Source: Kiritimatiellales bacterium
Lineage (GTDB): Bacteria > Verrucomicrobiota > Kiritimatiellia > Kiritimatiellales > Pontiellaceae
Assembly (NCBI GenBank): GCA_030630445.1
Contig: DAOVNC010000111.1
Coordinates: forward strand, 1-9,125
Reading direction: 5' to 3'
DNA length: 9,125 bases
Positions 1 to 6,940 of this stretch are shown here, piece after piece. Both the position numbers and the translations under genes were made by a program. The notes below the pieces were generated by a model, which was not told the DNA's origin, did not search any database, and saw only the letters and a list, made by a program, of their open reading frames with translations. Every line of letters begins with the position of its first letter. Within the stretch, counting starts at the first letter, position 1.

Positions 1-980
1 GTGAGCTGAATGGCTGTTGTCAACGTATCGGTTACTTCCTTGAGTAGGGCTATTGGGTCCACGGGGGCGCCGCCACTCTTGGCTTCCGGTTCGGGAAGTT
101 CGGTTTGTTGCAGCTTGCTGGCCAGACTGACGATGAAGGCTGCGAGAGAGTCCTGTGCCTCCTGAATCTGGTAATAGTTCAGATCTTCAGGGATGGGTAG
201 CTTGTTGTTCTTGAAGGTGTAGTAAGCCGTCGTCCCGCGGACGGATGTTTCCTTCCGCAGGAAGTTTCCATAGAAGTGGTAGGGAACGGGCGCCATCATG
301 GTTGACAGCACGATGTCGGGCTGGCGCTTGGGCACCCGGATGCCAATGGTGTGGTCGTCAAACTTGAGGATGTCCTCGACATATTCCGTGAAGTAATTGC
401 TCGTCCACGGATCAACGATTCCCGGGGACCGGAAAAGCTTGAGCATGCAGATCCAATCATCAGCGGTGACCGGTACGCCGTCGGACCACCGGGCATCGGG
501 ATCGATCCGATAGTAGACGGTGCGTTTATCCGGCCCAATGGCCCACTCACGGGCCAGAGAGGGGGTGAATGCATCAGTGACGGGGTGAATGTCCAACAAG
601 TCCTGGTCGTTGAGGTCCAGATATAGACGGAAGCCGGAATTGGCGTTCATGCCGCGCTGGCGCAAGGTTTGGGGGAAGGTGATGATGAACGTATTCCAGG
701 TTCCGCCCCGCTTGGCATTGGGATCAGCGAAGGATTGCTGGTCGGCACCGTTTTGCCACTCGAGTCCTTCAGGGATGGTTTCATCGGTGATGGGGAACGG
801 TTTGATGGGTTCCTTGTGACCGTGGAAGCGGAGGGTGAATTTTTCCTCGATTGAGCAGGACTGGTATTCATATTCGCAGTTTTCCACGATCAGGAAGCCT
901 GCTTTGGTGCCCGTGATGGAGATGATCGTGATGATGATCAGAACGAGCAGTATGCCGAGATAGGTTAGCCATTTAGTCAT
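1..980 (-). CDS. YejA-like family 5 solute-binding protein of a peptide ABC importer (partial, C-terminus beyond left edge)
   Basis: My own translation of the minus strand gives an open frame of 326 codons from ATG 980-978 with no stop before the window edge. It should capture oligopeptides outside the inner membrane and deliver them to the two permeases encoded just upstream. Residues about 5-23 are a strongly hydrophobic segment that could be a signal peptide or an uncleaved anchor; no lipobox cysteine is visible. The SBP_bac_5 signature is clear: ADPNAKRGG near residue 84, SLAREW at 141-146, and RWSDGVPVTADDW at 164-176. After about residue 265 comes a helical, acidic and proline-rich stretch (TELPEPEAKSGG) that looks like an insertion relative to ordinary family members. 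The gene follows yejE by 17 bp, with a GGAG 10 nt before the start, so it is probably co-transcribed. YejA-like identity follows from the adjacent YejB/YejE permeases; the family is secure, the exact substrate is not. Confidence 0.88.
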   Translation of the reverse strand, partial: MTKWLTYLGILLVLIIITIISITGTKAGFLIVENCEYEYQSCSIEEKFTLRFHGHKEPIKPFPITDETIPEGLEWQNGADQQSFADPNAKRGGTWNTFIITFPQTLRQRGMNANSGFRLYLDLNDQDLLDIHPVTDAFTPSLAREWAIGPDKRTVYYRIDPDARWSDGVPVTADDWICMLKLFRSPGIVDPWTSNYFTEYVEDILKFDDHTIGIRVPKRQPDIVLSTMMAPVPYHFYGNFLRKETSVRGTTAYYTFKNNKLPIPEDLNYYQIQEAQDSLAAFIVSLASKLQQTELPEPEAKSGGAPVDPIALLKEVTDTLTTAIQL

Positions 981-997
981 GTAAAAAAGTCTCCGGA

Positions 998-2224
998 TTA
1001 CTCGAATGTAGTGAATTTTTTCGGGTCGAACGCCTCGCGAACCGCTTCACCGACGAGGTTGACCAGGAACAGGACCAGCACCATCGCACCGACCACCGAG
1101 GAGACAATCCATGGCGAGTCCATGTTTTCGGTGCCCATTTTCATCAATTCACCCCAACTTGGCGTGCCCGGCGGAAGGCCGAAGCCGAGGAAGTCGAGCG
1201 AGGTCAGCCCGATTATCGCGCCCGATATGGAGAAGGGGATAAAGGTGACCAGCAGGGAGATGGTGCTTGGGATAATGTGCACAAAAATAATGCGCGCATT
1301 CGAAGCGCCCAGCGAACGCGCCGCCATGATATAGTCACGCGCCTTTTCGCGGTAGGTCGCGGTACGCATCTGCCAGGTAATTCCCATCCAGCCAAAGAGC
1401 ACCATCAATCCCAGCAACAGTCCGAAGCTGCGCTCGTAGATCGTGATGAGGATCATGATCACATAGATGAACGGCACGCGCGACAGGATCTCGATGATAC
1501 GCTGAACCAGCAGGTCGACCCACTTGCCATAGTAGCCCATGGCGCAGCCGACGGTTACGCCGATCCCGTAGCTGAACAGCATCAGTACCAGTGAAAAGAC
1601 AATGGCGATCCGGTAGCCGAACACGAGCCGCGCAAGGATGTCACGACCAATTTTGTCGGTGCCCAGATAGTGTTTTGTCGAGGAGTTGGGCGGTAATGGG
1701 TGAAAGGCTTCCTTAAAGAGGCGGGAAACCTCCTTTTCCTTCGTGGATTGCAACACGTTCGTCTTTTCAGCCAATATCACGGCGTCTGAGGGGTCTCTAC
1801 TCAGCTTGGCCAAGTCCTGTGTGAGCTGGTTGGCGAGCTGTGCCTCCTGGACCCGCAGGGCCTTCATGTCGATCGGGTCGGATTCCCCCGCGCTGTAGGG
1901 AATCAGCGGCATCAGGATCCAATTTTCGGAGTCGGCGGCCTTCCACTTGCCCTGTAGCTCGCGGTATTTGGTCTCGTAGGTATAATCCTCTCCGAAGTCT
2001 TTGCCCTTATACTGCTTGCTGATGCCGGGAATGCTCCGCAGGATCGGGAAATAAACTTTCCCTTCGTATTTAACGATCAACGCCTTGTTATTGATGAAGA
2101 CCTCACCCACAAATGAAAGAAGGGTCAGCACCAGCAGGACCCAGAAACTATAATAGCCGCGTTTGATCGACTTGAAGCGGGCGAAGCGCATCTTGGTGAT
2201 CGGGCTGAATTGGGGTCGTTTCAT
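998..2224 (-). CDS. yejE: Peptide ABC transporter permease, YejE/OppC/DppC type
   Basis: Inner-membrane permease of 408 residues, one half of the channel of a YejABEF-type oligopeptide importer. The N-terminus matches my memory of E. coli YejE: a basic stretch with FARFK and RRGYYS-like residues, a membrane segment at about 24-43, then NNKALIVKYEGKVYFP at 45-60. A conserved LGTDKIGRD at 187-195 precedes the core membrane domain. The EAA loop that contacts the ATPase lies at about 297-319 (DYIMAARSLG, then H and P in the expected places). SLDFLGFGLP at 342-351 and GEAVREAFDP at 392-401 are also family hallmarks. E. coli YejE is shorter, about 340 residues; the extra length is mostly a charged, probably coiled helical insert at about 115-175 between the first and second membrane segments, on the periplasmic side. 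The gene starts 35 bp after the yejB stop and has only a weak GGAA ribosome site, which suggests coupling to yejB translation. Confidence 0.93.
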   Translation of the reverse strand: MKRPQFSPITKMRFARFKSIKRGYYSFWVLLVLTLLSFVGEVFINNKALIVKYEGKVYFPILRSIPGISKQYKGKDFGEDYTYETKYRELQGKWKAADSENWILMPLIPYSAGESDPIDMKALRVQEAQLANQLTQDLAKLSRDPSDAVILAEKTNVLQSTKEKEVSRLFKEAFHPLPPNSSTKHYLGTDKIGRDILARLVFGYRIAIVFSLVLMLFSYGIGVTVGCAMGYYGKWVDLLVQRIIEILSRVPFIYVIMILITIYERSFGLLLGLMVLFGWMGITWQMRTATYREKARDYIMAARSLGASNARIIFVHIIPSTISLLVTFIPFSISGAIIGLTSLDFLGFGLPPGTPSWGELMKMGTENMDSPWIVSSVVGAMVLVLFLVNLVGEAVREAFDPKKFTTFE

Positions 2225-2259
2225 TTTGGGTCATTCCGGGAATTAAAGGGTTTGGGCTC

Positions 2260-3303
2260 TTAGCCGAATTTCACCCGCGGGTCTACCGCAGCCACGCAAA
2301 GGTCCGAAAGAATGTTGCCGAGCAGCTGCAAGGTGGCGCTGATGGCCAACACGCCCATCACCACGGTATAGTCCTTGCTGAGGATGGAGGTGAAGCCCAG
2401 CATGCCGATCCCGTCAATATTGAAAATGGATTCAATCAGGAACGACCCGCCGACCAGCAGGCTGATCTGGTTGCCGAAGGTGGTGGCGATCGGGATCAGG
2501 CTGTTATCGAGGGCGTGTCTGAAGATGGCGCGCTTGTACGAAACGCCCTTGGCCAGCGCCGTTCGCACATAGTCGGCCGACATTTGCTCCATCAACTGGT
2601 TCTTCATCAGCATGGTCATGAAGGCGAAGCTGCCGATCAAGTAGCAGCACATCGGCAGGATGGCGTGTTTGATCAGGTCCACTACCCGGGCGCCAAAGCT
2701 CAGGCTTGCAAAATTTTCACTCACGAAGCCTCCCAATGGAAGCAGTTGCCAGTTGGAGGCCACGAACACCACCAGCAGGGCACCCAGCGCATAGCCGGGG
2801 ATTGCGTAGCCGAAATAGACTAGCAGCGAACTTGCATTATCAAAGAAACCGCGGTGCTTGATCGCCTTCATTAGACCCAGCGGAATACAGACGGCGTAGA
2901 TTACGAACATCGAGATCAGGCCGAAGAAGATGGAAATGGGCATTTTGCTGATGATCAACTTGAGTACATCGATGCCGTAGATGTTGGATTCGCCGAAGTC
3001 TAACCGGACAACGTTGGCGATCCAGCGGCCATAGTCCGCCAGGATGTTATCCGAGATGCCGTATTCCTTCATCAGGCGTGCTTCTTCCCCGGGTGTCAGT
3101 GCTTCTTCGCCGTCCGGTTGTCCGGCCGTCGCCGAGGCCCCTCCACCGGCACCGCCTTGCTGCTGCATTTGCGCCATCTTGGCCTGGCGCGCCTGCTCGA
3201 TCGGGCCGCCCGGTGCAGCGCGCATGGTGAAAAACACCACAAACGTGATTCCGATGAAGGTTGGAATCATCAGCAATAGTCTTCGGATAAAATATGCGGT
3301 CAT
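2260..3303 (-). CDS. yejB: Peptide ABC transporter permease, YejB/OppB/DppB type
   Basis: Inner-membrane permease of 347 residues that pairs with the YejE-type protein to form the channel of an oligopeptide importer. The N-terminus (YFIRRLLLMIPTF at 4-16, then APGGPIEQA at 30-38) is characteristic of YejB. The EAA loop lies at about 244-268 (DYVRTALAKGVS, then H264). SFLIESIFNIDGIGMLG at 287-303 and DPRVKFG at the C-terminus fit the family. Residues about 39-75 form a glutamine, glycine and alanine-rich segment (QMQQQGGAGGG) ending in an acidic patch; E. coli YejB also has a variable loop here, but this one is low complexity. It is the first gene of the minus-strand operon, with GAGGGA 5 nt before the ATG and an extended -10 promoter upstream. 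Length is close to that of E. coli YejB, and no defect is seen. Confidence 0.94.
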   Translation of the reverse strand: MTAYFIRRLLLMIPTFIGITFVVFFTMRAAPGGPIEQARQAKMAQMQQQGGAGGGASATAGQPDGEEALTPGEEARLMKEYGISDNILADYGRWIANVVRLDFGESNIYGIDVLKLIISKMPISIFFGLISMFVIYAVCIPLGLMKAIKHRGFFDNASSLLVYFGYAIPGYALGALLVVFVASNWQLLPLGGFVSENFASLSFGARVVDLIKHAILPMCCYLIGSFAFMTMLMKNQLMEQMSADYVRTALAKGVSYKRAIFRHALDNSLIPIATTFGNQISLLVGGSFLIESIFNIDGIGMLGFTSILSKDYTVVMGVLAISATLQLLGNILSDLCVAAVDPRVKFG

Positions 3304-3308
3304 CTAAT

Positions 3309-3314
3309 TCCCTC
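3309..3314 (-). promoter_or_regulatory. Shine-Dalgarno site of yejB
   Basis: On the minus strand GAGGGA lies 5 nt before the yejB ATG (3303-3301). It is the best ribosome site in this window and supports the chosen start. The other starts have weak sites or none, so yejB probably sets the translation level of its operon. Confidence 0.75.
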
Positions 3315-3356
3315 GTGGCCCCCATGATCCGTGCGCCCTCTTCTATGAAATGTGAC

Positions 3357-3365
3357 ACTATAGCA
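3357..3365 (-). promoter_or_regulatory. Extended -10 promoter element for yejB
   Basis: Read on the minus strand the sequence is TGC TATAGT, an extended -10 (TGn followed by a near-consensus hexamer). It would start transcription at about 3350, giving a leader of roughly 47 nt that includes the GAGGGA ribosome site. No good TTGACA-like hexamer lies 16-18 nt upstream, which is acceptable for an extended -10 promoter. Assignment is by motif only. Confidence 0.5.
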
Positions 3366-3368
3366 GAA

Positions 3369-3378
3369 CGCCATGGCG
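3369..3378. repeat. 10-bp perfect palindrome CGCCATGGCG beside the yejB promoter
   Basis: CGCCATGGCG is its own reverse complement and sits just upstream of the extended -10 element, inside the -35/-10 spacer. That is a position where a bound dimeric regulator could block or reposition RNA polymerase. A palindrome this short can occur by chance, and no second copy was seen in the window. Confidence 0.3.
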
Positions 3379-3436
3379 GAGGAATAAATATCGCCAAGAA
3401 AGACTACCTGCCAAAGAGCCGGAACGCCTGTGCGGT

Positions 3437-3574
3437 TTCCGCAAAAATTTCAGGTAATCTGGCTGAAAACGATGCGGGCCATCGTCATCTTGTTCATATC
3501 GGGCACGCTTTTTTTGATCGAATCATGGAATGGATGTGTCCGCTGTGCTAAACATCCACCAATTTTTTGCGGAA
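3437..3574. repeat. Widely spaced 11-bp inverted repeat upstream of the propeller gene
   Basis: TTCCGCAAAAA at 3437-3447 is the exact reverse complement of TTTTTGCGGAA at 3564-3574. The arms are 116 nt apart, too far for a terminator hairpin, but they could be two copies of one binding site in opposite orientation. The left arm also overlaps a small local hairpin, TGCGG-TTT-CCGCA, at 3431-3443. Function is unknown. Confidence 0.35.
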
Positions 3575-3624
3575 GACCCTCTTTCGGGTGCTTGTTTAGA
3601 ACCCCGTTTTTGGAAAAAGTTAAA

Positions 3625-6600
3625 ATGAAGATAATCTCACGTATTGTGTTTGGTTTGCTGGTTTGGGTCTCCCCCGGCTTGGCGGAGCCGGAGAAAGGAT
3701 CCCCGGCGACCAACGAAAAAGACAGAGGCGCGCTGCAGGCCTATAACCAGGACCTCAAGGAGCAGGGTTGGCACCGCAAAGAGGCCAATGCGCTCACCGA
3801 TGCCTTGGCGCACACCTTTGGCGACGCGGTGCTGCTGCCGCTGCCCAACCCGAACCAACGGGTGATCGAACTGTTTGAGGGGTTTCAGGCGGACTACACC
3901 CGGTTTGAACAAGATTTTCCGAATGCCACCGCATCCTATCCCCGGAGCAAAGGGCCGTCGAAAAAACCGGGCATGTGGTCGCATATCAAGATGAATCCGA
4001 CGGCGGGTCGAATATACGATTTGGAACTGAACCCGAAAACCCCCGATGAAATATATGCCAACCCCGACGGGGACGGCATCTTCTTCTCCGGCAACGGGGG
4101 AAGGAACTGGCGTGCGATCACGGATAATATTCCCTCCCGCCTGCACCGGGACTGCGCGGAGAACATCATCGTGGATCCCCGCGACTTCAACCATGTGTTT
4201 TCCATCTCCCGCTTGGGGCACCTCCACGAAACAAAAGACCGGGGCACCCATTGGAAGCTTGTGCTAAACGCGGAGCACAAGAACGGCAATGCGCCGCAAT
4301 TCAAATGGGTCGAGGCCTTCCGGGATGCGAACAACACGCTAACCATTATCGGCACGGTCACGAAGGGCTCGGGGCAGAATGGGGGGTGGAAGCCGGGGGT
4401 CTACCGCTCTGCCGATGCCGGAAGCTCCTGGAAACATATTCCGGTCGAGGGGACTAAACTGCAGGAAATGGCCTTCCATAAGAAAGACCGGAACCTGATC
4501 TACCTAGCTGGCCGGTCCAAACTGTTTATTTCACGGGATGCCGGAAAAACGTTCAAGCTGCTGAAGGATTTCGAGACGGGCGACCGCCCGATGTTTGTCT
4601 CCTCCCTCTACGGAAACCATGCCGACGCCCTCTACGCGGCGGTGTCGACCGGCAACGATACGCAAGTCCATTTTTCCGCTGACCGGGGGGCAACGTGGGG
4701 GCTTCGTCAGGATTCTGCGAGCAAGACCGGCTACGAGAAGGGGATCTTCGGGAGAGATGGAAGCAGCGGCTGGACCAGTTTTTTCGAGGTTGATCCTTTC
4801 GATAAGAACCATCTCATGGCCTCCAGCGTCGGGAGCTGCGAGTCCTTTGACGGCGGGGTGAACTGGACCTTTTTTTCATGGGGAAAGCGGGCCGATGCGG
4901 TGATGCCGGATGGCACGATTGCGCCGTCTCCGCACGGCGGGCACAATGCCGACAACCATGTTCTCAAGTTCCACCCGTCACGCCGGGGGTTCAGGGTCAA
5001 AGGCTGCGATGCCGGAATCATGGCAAAGAAAGAGGACAAGGCGGAGAATTGGACGAACATCAATGGTGATATGCCCGCCTTCCTTTGGTACTCCATCATC
5101 GTAAATGAATTTGGCGACCGGTATATCGCCGGCAACACGCAGGACGTTAATATTCAAACCTACCGCTATGGAAGGTGGGAGAACGAAACCGGCTACGAGG
5201 GGGACTCTATTTTCATCAACCCCTATTTGAATACGACCTACTTTCCTTGCTCTCCGACGGAGAAAGGCGAGGGCCTGGACTTCCTCGAGCCGGGACGATG
5301 GAAAATGCACTCGTGGAACATGCCGAAGTCCGCCGCCAACTACAGTCACCCCGACCAGCTCCTGGTGGCGTTTGGCCGCAGGGAGACGGAAGATTCCAAG
5401 CAACTGCCCAAGTTCCTCTATCTGACCGAGAACCGTGGTGTGAGCTATAGGCGGGTGCCGAACCTGGACAAGGAGGTCTTCGCCATGAACCTCTCCAGGA
5501 CCAGGGAGCAAGTGCTCACGGTCTTGACCGCCAAGTCCGTAATGACGAGCAAAACCACGGGGGAGCAATGGCAGAGCCATGCCTATCCAAACAGCTTCAA
5601 GGCGGGCGGCGGTTCCCGGAAGGTGAGCGGAGCCGTCAATCCCGACAACCCGCAGGAGCTGTGGGTGGGCGGGCAGAACGGCAAGATATTCACCAGCAAC
5701 GACGGCGGAAAAAACTGGCAGGATATTTCCGGCAAACTGCCCAAGGGACAGGTGAGCGAACTCGTCTTCCACGAGGGGAGCGGTGGGGATCTCTATGCGC
5801 TGATCAACGGGTATGGTGTTTTCCACCGGGCGGCCGGAACCGATGAATGGATCTTCTGGATGAATGGATTCAACCTAACCGACTTCCGCGAAATCCGAAT
5901 CGATTATCCCAGCCAAAAACTGGTGGCCGCCAGTTATGGCCGCGGTGCTTGGGAAGCTCCCCTGATGAATCCGTGCGAGCGTTTCTATAAAAAGGACTTT
6001 GCCATCAAGCAGCTCAACGAGGTTGCCGGCCTCAAGGTTTTTGGCATCGACAGCGATTGGGTGACCCCGGACTACTACACCTACCACTGGTTCGTAAACC
6101 GGAAGGCGAAAGGAGCTAGTACCCCGGTTTTCACCGCAAGAAACTGCCGCCCGGGCGATACCGTTGAACTGATTCTCACTCCCAGAAATGTCTCCGGGAT
6201 AAAAACCATTTCGCAACCACTCAAAGCCAAAAGGATGGGCATCGCAAAAAAGACAACCTCGAAAGAACCGCTGACGGTCGAGGGCTCGTACATCGATCTT
6301 GGCAATATTGAACTGTTTGGAGCCCGGCAGGACATGACCTTTGAAACCACCCTGAACCTTTCCGGCGCCGGGGTGGTTGCCGGGAACCGCAGGCAATTCT
6401 ATCGAGATGCCAAAGGCTGGTATCTGAGCGTCAACGACGCCGGCGAATTGTCGCTGCATTTGTCTGCCCGGCAAAACGGAAATTTTAGCAGGACCTTTAA
6501 AAAACCAAAGGAGCAGGCGCTGGTGGTCACCTCTCCAAAGGGAAGCCTTTCATTCAAGGAATGGGTTCAGATCGCCTTTTCCATCAACAGCGAAGGCGAG

Positions 6601-6918
6601 GTCGCGCTCTATATAAACGGCGAGGTGGCTGGCCGCGCCGAAATGGATCCGGCAGACCAAACCCTTTCGCTCAATAGCGTTCTAAGCACGACCCTCTTCG
6701 CCGATCCCATCGGCATGGGCCGAACCTCCGGCGAAATAAAAAATGTGCGCATCTGGCACAGGCTTCTTACAGGGGGCCAGCTAAAAATCAATCGCACCAA
6801 GCTCGGCACCACGGACGGATTGGTCTACTACGCGCACTTCAGCGACACCGAAGCCACCGAGAAGCTCTCCGGGAACCCCGTGGCCATCCGGGAAGACGCT
6901 GCCCCGGAGGCGACCTGA
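3625..6918 (+). CDS. Secreted Asp-box (BNR/sortilin-like) beta-propeller protein with C-terminal LamG-like domain
   Basis: From ATG 3625 the product has 1097 residues and opens with a Sec signal peptide (basic N-end, hydrophobic core, likely cut after GLA at residue 20). Residues about 21-100 look helical. Residues about 105-780 carry Asp-boxes of the form S-x-D-x-G-x-x-W: near 155-162, 203-210, 262-269, 303-310, 351-358, 407-414 and 691-698, with weaker ones near 601-608 and 642-649. This is the architecture of one or two beta-propellers, as in sortilin/VPS10 and GH74-like proteins. Core motifs occur at 438-445 (GGHNADNH), 460-464 (GCDAG), 506-509 (QDVN) and 524-528 (YEGDS). The propeller part closes with YGRGAWEAPL at 771-780. 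Residues about 785-870 resemble an Ig/PKD fold. Residues about 883-1085 resemble a LamG/concanavalin domain (SYIDLG near 888; VRIWHR at 1041-1046). No sorting tag or anchor is visible. A binding or carbohydrate/protein-processing role outside the cytoplasm is inferred; no catalytic residue can be named. The frame is open to GTG 3430, so a start farther upstream is possible. Confidence 0.85.
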   Translation: MKIISRIVFGLLVWVSPGLAEPEKGSPATNEKDRGALQAYNQDLKEQGWHRKEANALTDALAHTFGDAVLLPLPNPNQRVIELFEGFQADYTRFEQDFPNATASYPRSKGPSKKPGMWSHIKMNPTAGRIYDLELNPKTPDEIYANPDGDGIFFSGNGGRNWRAITDNIPSRLHRDCAENIIVDPRDFNHVFSISRLGHLHETKDRGTHWKLVLNAEHKNGNAPQFKWVEAFRDANNTLTIIGTVTKGSGQNGGWKPGVYRSADAGSSWKHIPVEGTKLQEMAFHKKDRNLIYLAGRSKLFISRDAGKTFKLLKDFETGDRPMFVSSLYGNHADALYAAVSTGNDTQVHFSADRGATWGLRQDSASKTGYEKGIFGRDGSSGWTSFFEVDPFDKNHLMASSVGSCESFDGGVNWTFFSWGKRADAVMPDGTIAPSPHGGHNADNHVLKFHPSRRGFRVKGCDAGIMAKKEDKAENWTNINGDMPAFLWYSIIVNEFGDRYIAGNTQDVNIQTYRYGRWENETGYEGDSIFINPYLNTTYFPCSPTEKGEGLDFLEPGRWKMHSWNMPKSAANYSHPDQLLVAFGRRETEDSKQLPKFLYLTENRGVSYRRVPNLDKEVFAMNLSRTREQVLTVLTAKSVMTSKTTGEQWQSHAYPNSFKAGGGSRKVSGAVNPDNPQELWVGGQNGKIFTSNDGGKNWQDISGKLPKGQVSELVFHEGSGGDLYALINGYGVFHRAAGTDEWIFWMNGFNLTDFREIRIDYPSQKLVAASYGRGAWEAPLMNPCERFYKKDFAIKQLNEVAGLKVFGIDSDWVTPDYYTYHWFVNRKAKGASTPVFTARNCRPGDTVELILTPRNVSGIKTISQPLKAKRMGIAKKTTSKEPLTVEGSYIDLGNIELFGARQDMTFETTLNLSGAGVVAGNRRQFYRDAKGWYLSVNDAGELSLHLSARQNGNFSRTFKKPKEQALVVTSPKGSLSFKEWVQIAFSINSEGEVALYINGEVAGRAEMDPADQTLSLNSVLSTTLFADPIGMGRTSGEIKNVRIWHRLLTGGQLKINRTKLGTTDGLVYYAHFSDTEATEKLSGNPVAIREDAAPEAT

Positions 6919-6940
6919 CGGAACGACAGATCTCCCGCAT
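6919..6940. other. 22-bp gap between convergent genes, no terminator seen
   Basis: The stop codons of the propeller gene (plus strand) and the MFS gene (minus strand) are separated by 22 bp. The gap holds no hairpin with a T-run in either direction. The nearest hairpin is inside the MFS coding end, TGCTCG-TTTCC-CGAGCA at 6953-6969, and no T tract follows it on either strand. Transcripts may overlap at their 3' ends or end by Rho. Confidence 0.5.

Larger units (their letters stand above)
3304..3624. other. Divergent intergenic region between the yej operon and the propeller gene
   Basis: About 320 bp separate the yejB start from the preferred start of the propeller gene. The minus strand carries an extended -10 promoter and a 10-bp palindrome close to yejB. 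The plus-strand half holds an 11-bp inverted repeat with arms about 116 nt apart and A/T-rich tracts near 3561-3625. I see no tRNA-like fold, riboswitch or convincing terminator. The reading frame of the propeller gene stays open back to a GTG at 3430, but the resulting cysteine-rich peptide does not resemble any domain, so I treat it as noncoding. No confident plus-strand -35/-10 pair stood out. Confidence 0.6.

Noticed and set aside
296..871. Short open frames on both strands at 296-574, 351-626, 589-819 and 647-871
   Set aside because: The true frame here is the solute-binding protein, which is open from 980 to the left edge and carries the SBP_bac_5 motifs; the short frames are its shadows.
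910..945. GATGAT-type short repeats
   Set aside because: They encode the Ile-rich hydrophobic N-terminal segment of the binding protein and are explained by codon use there.
3431..3450. Hairpin TGCGG-TTT-CCGCA followed by A-rich DNA as a terminator
   Set aside because: The stem is 5 bp, no gene ends here on either strand, and the plus strand has A residues, not T residues, directly after it.
4081..5720. Sialidase identity suggested by BNR/Asp-box repeats
   Set aside because: Asp-boxes are structural and occur in many propeller proteins. The arginine triad and FRIP-type motif expected of a sialidase were not seen.
4978..5826. Long open frame of about 280 codons on the minus strand inside the propeller gene
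   Set aside because: It lies fully antisense to a gene with clear domains, shows no recognisable motif, and is expected as a shadow of a GC-rich coding frame. The same applies to 5875-6474 and 3637-4251 on the minus strand.
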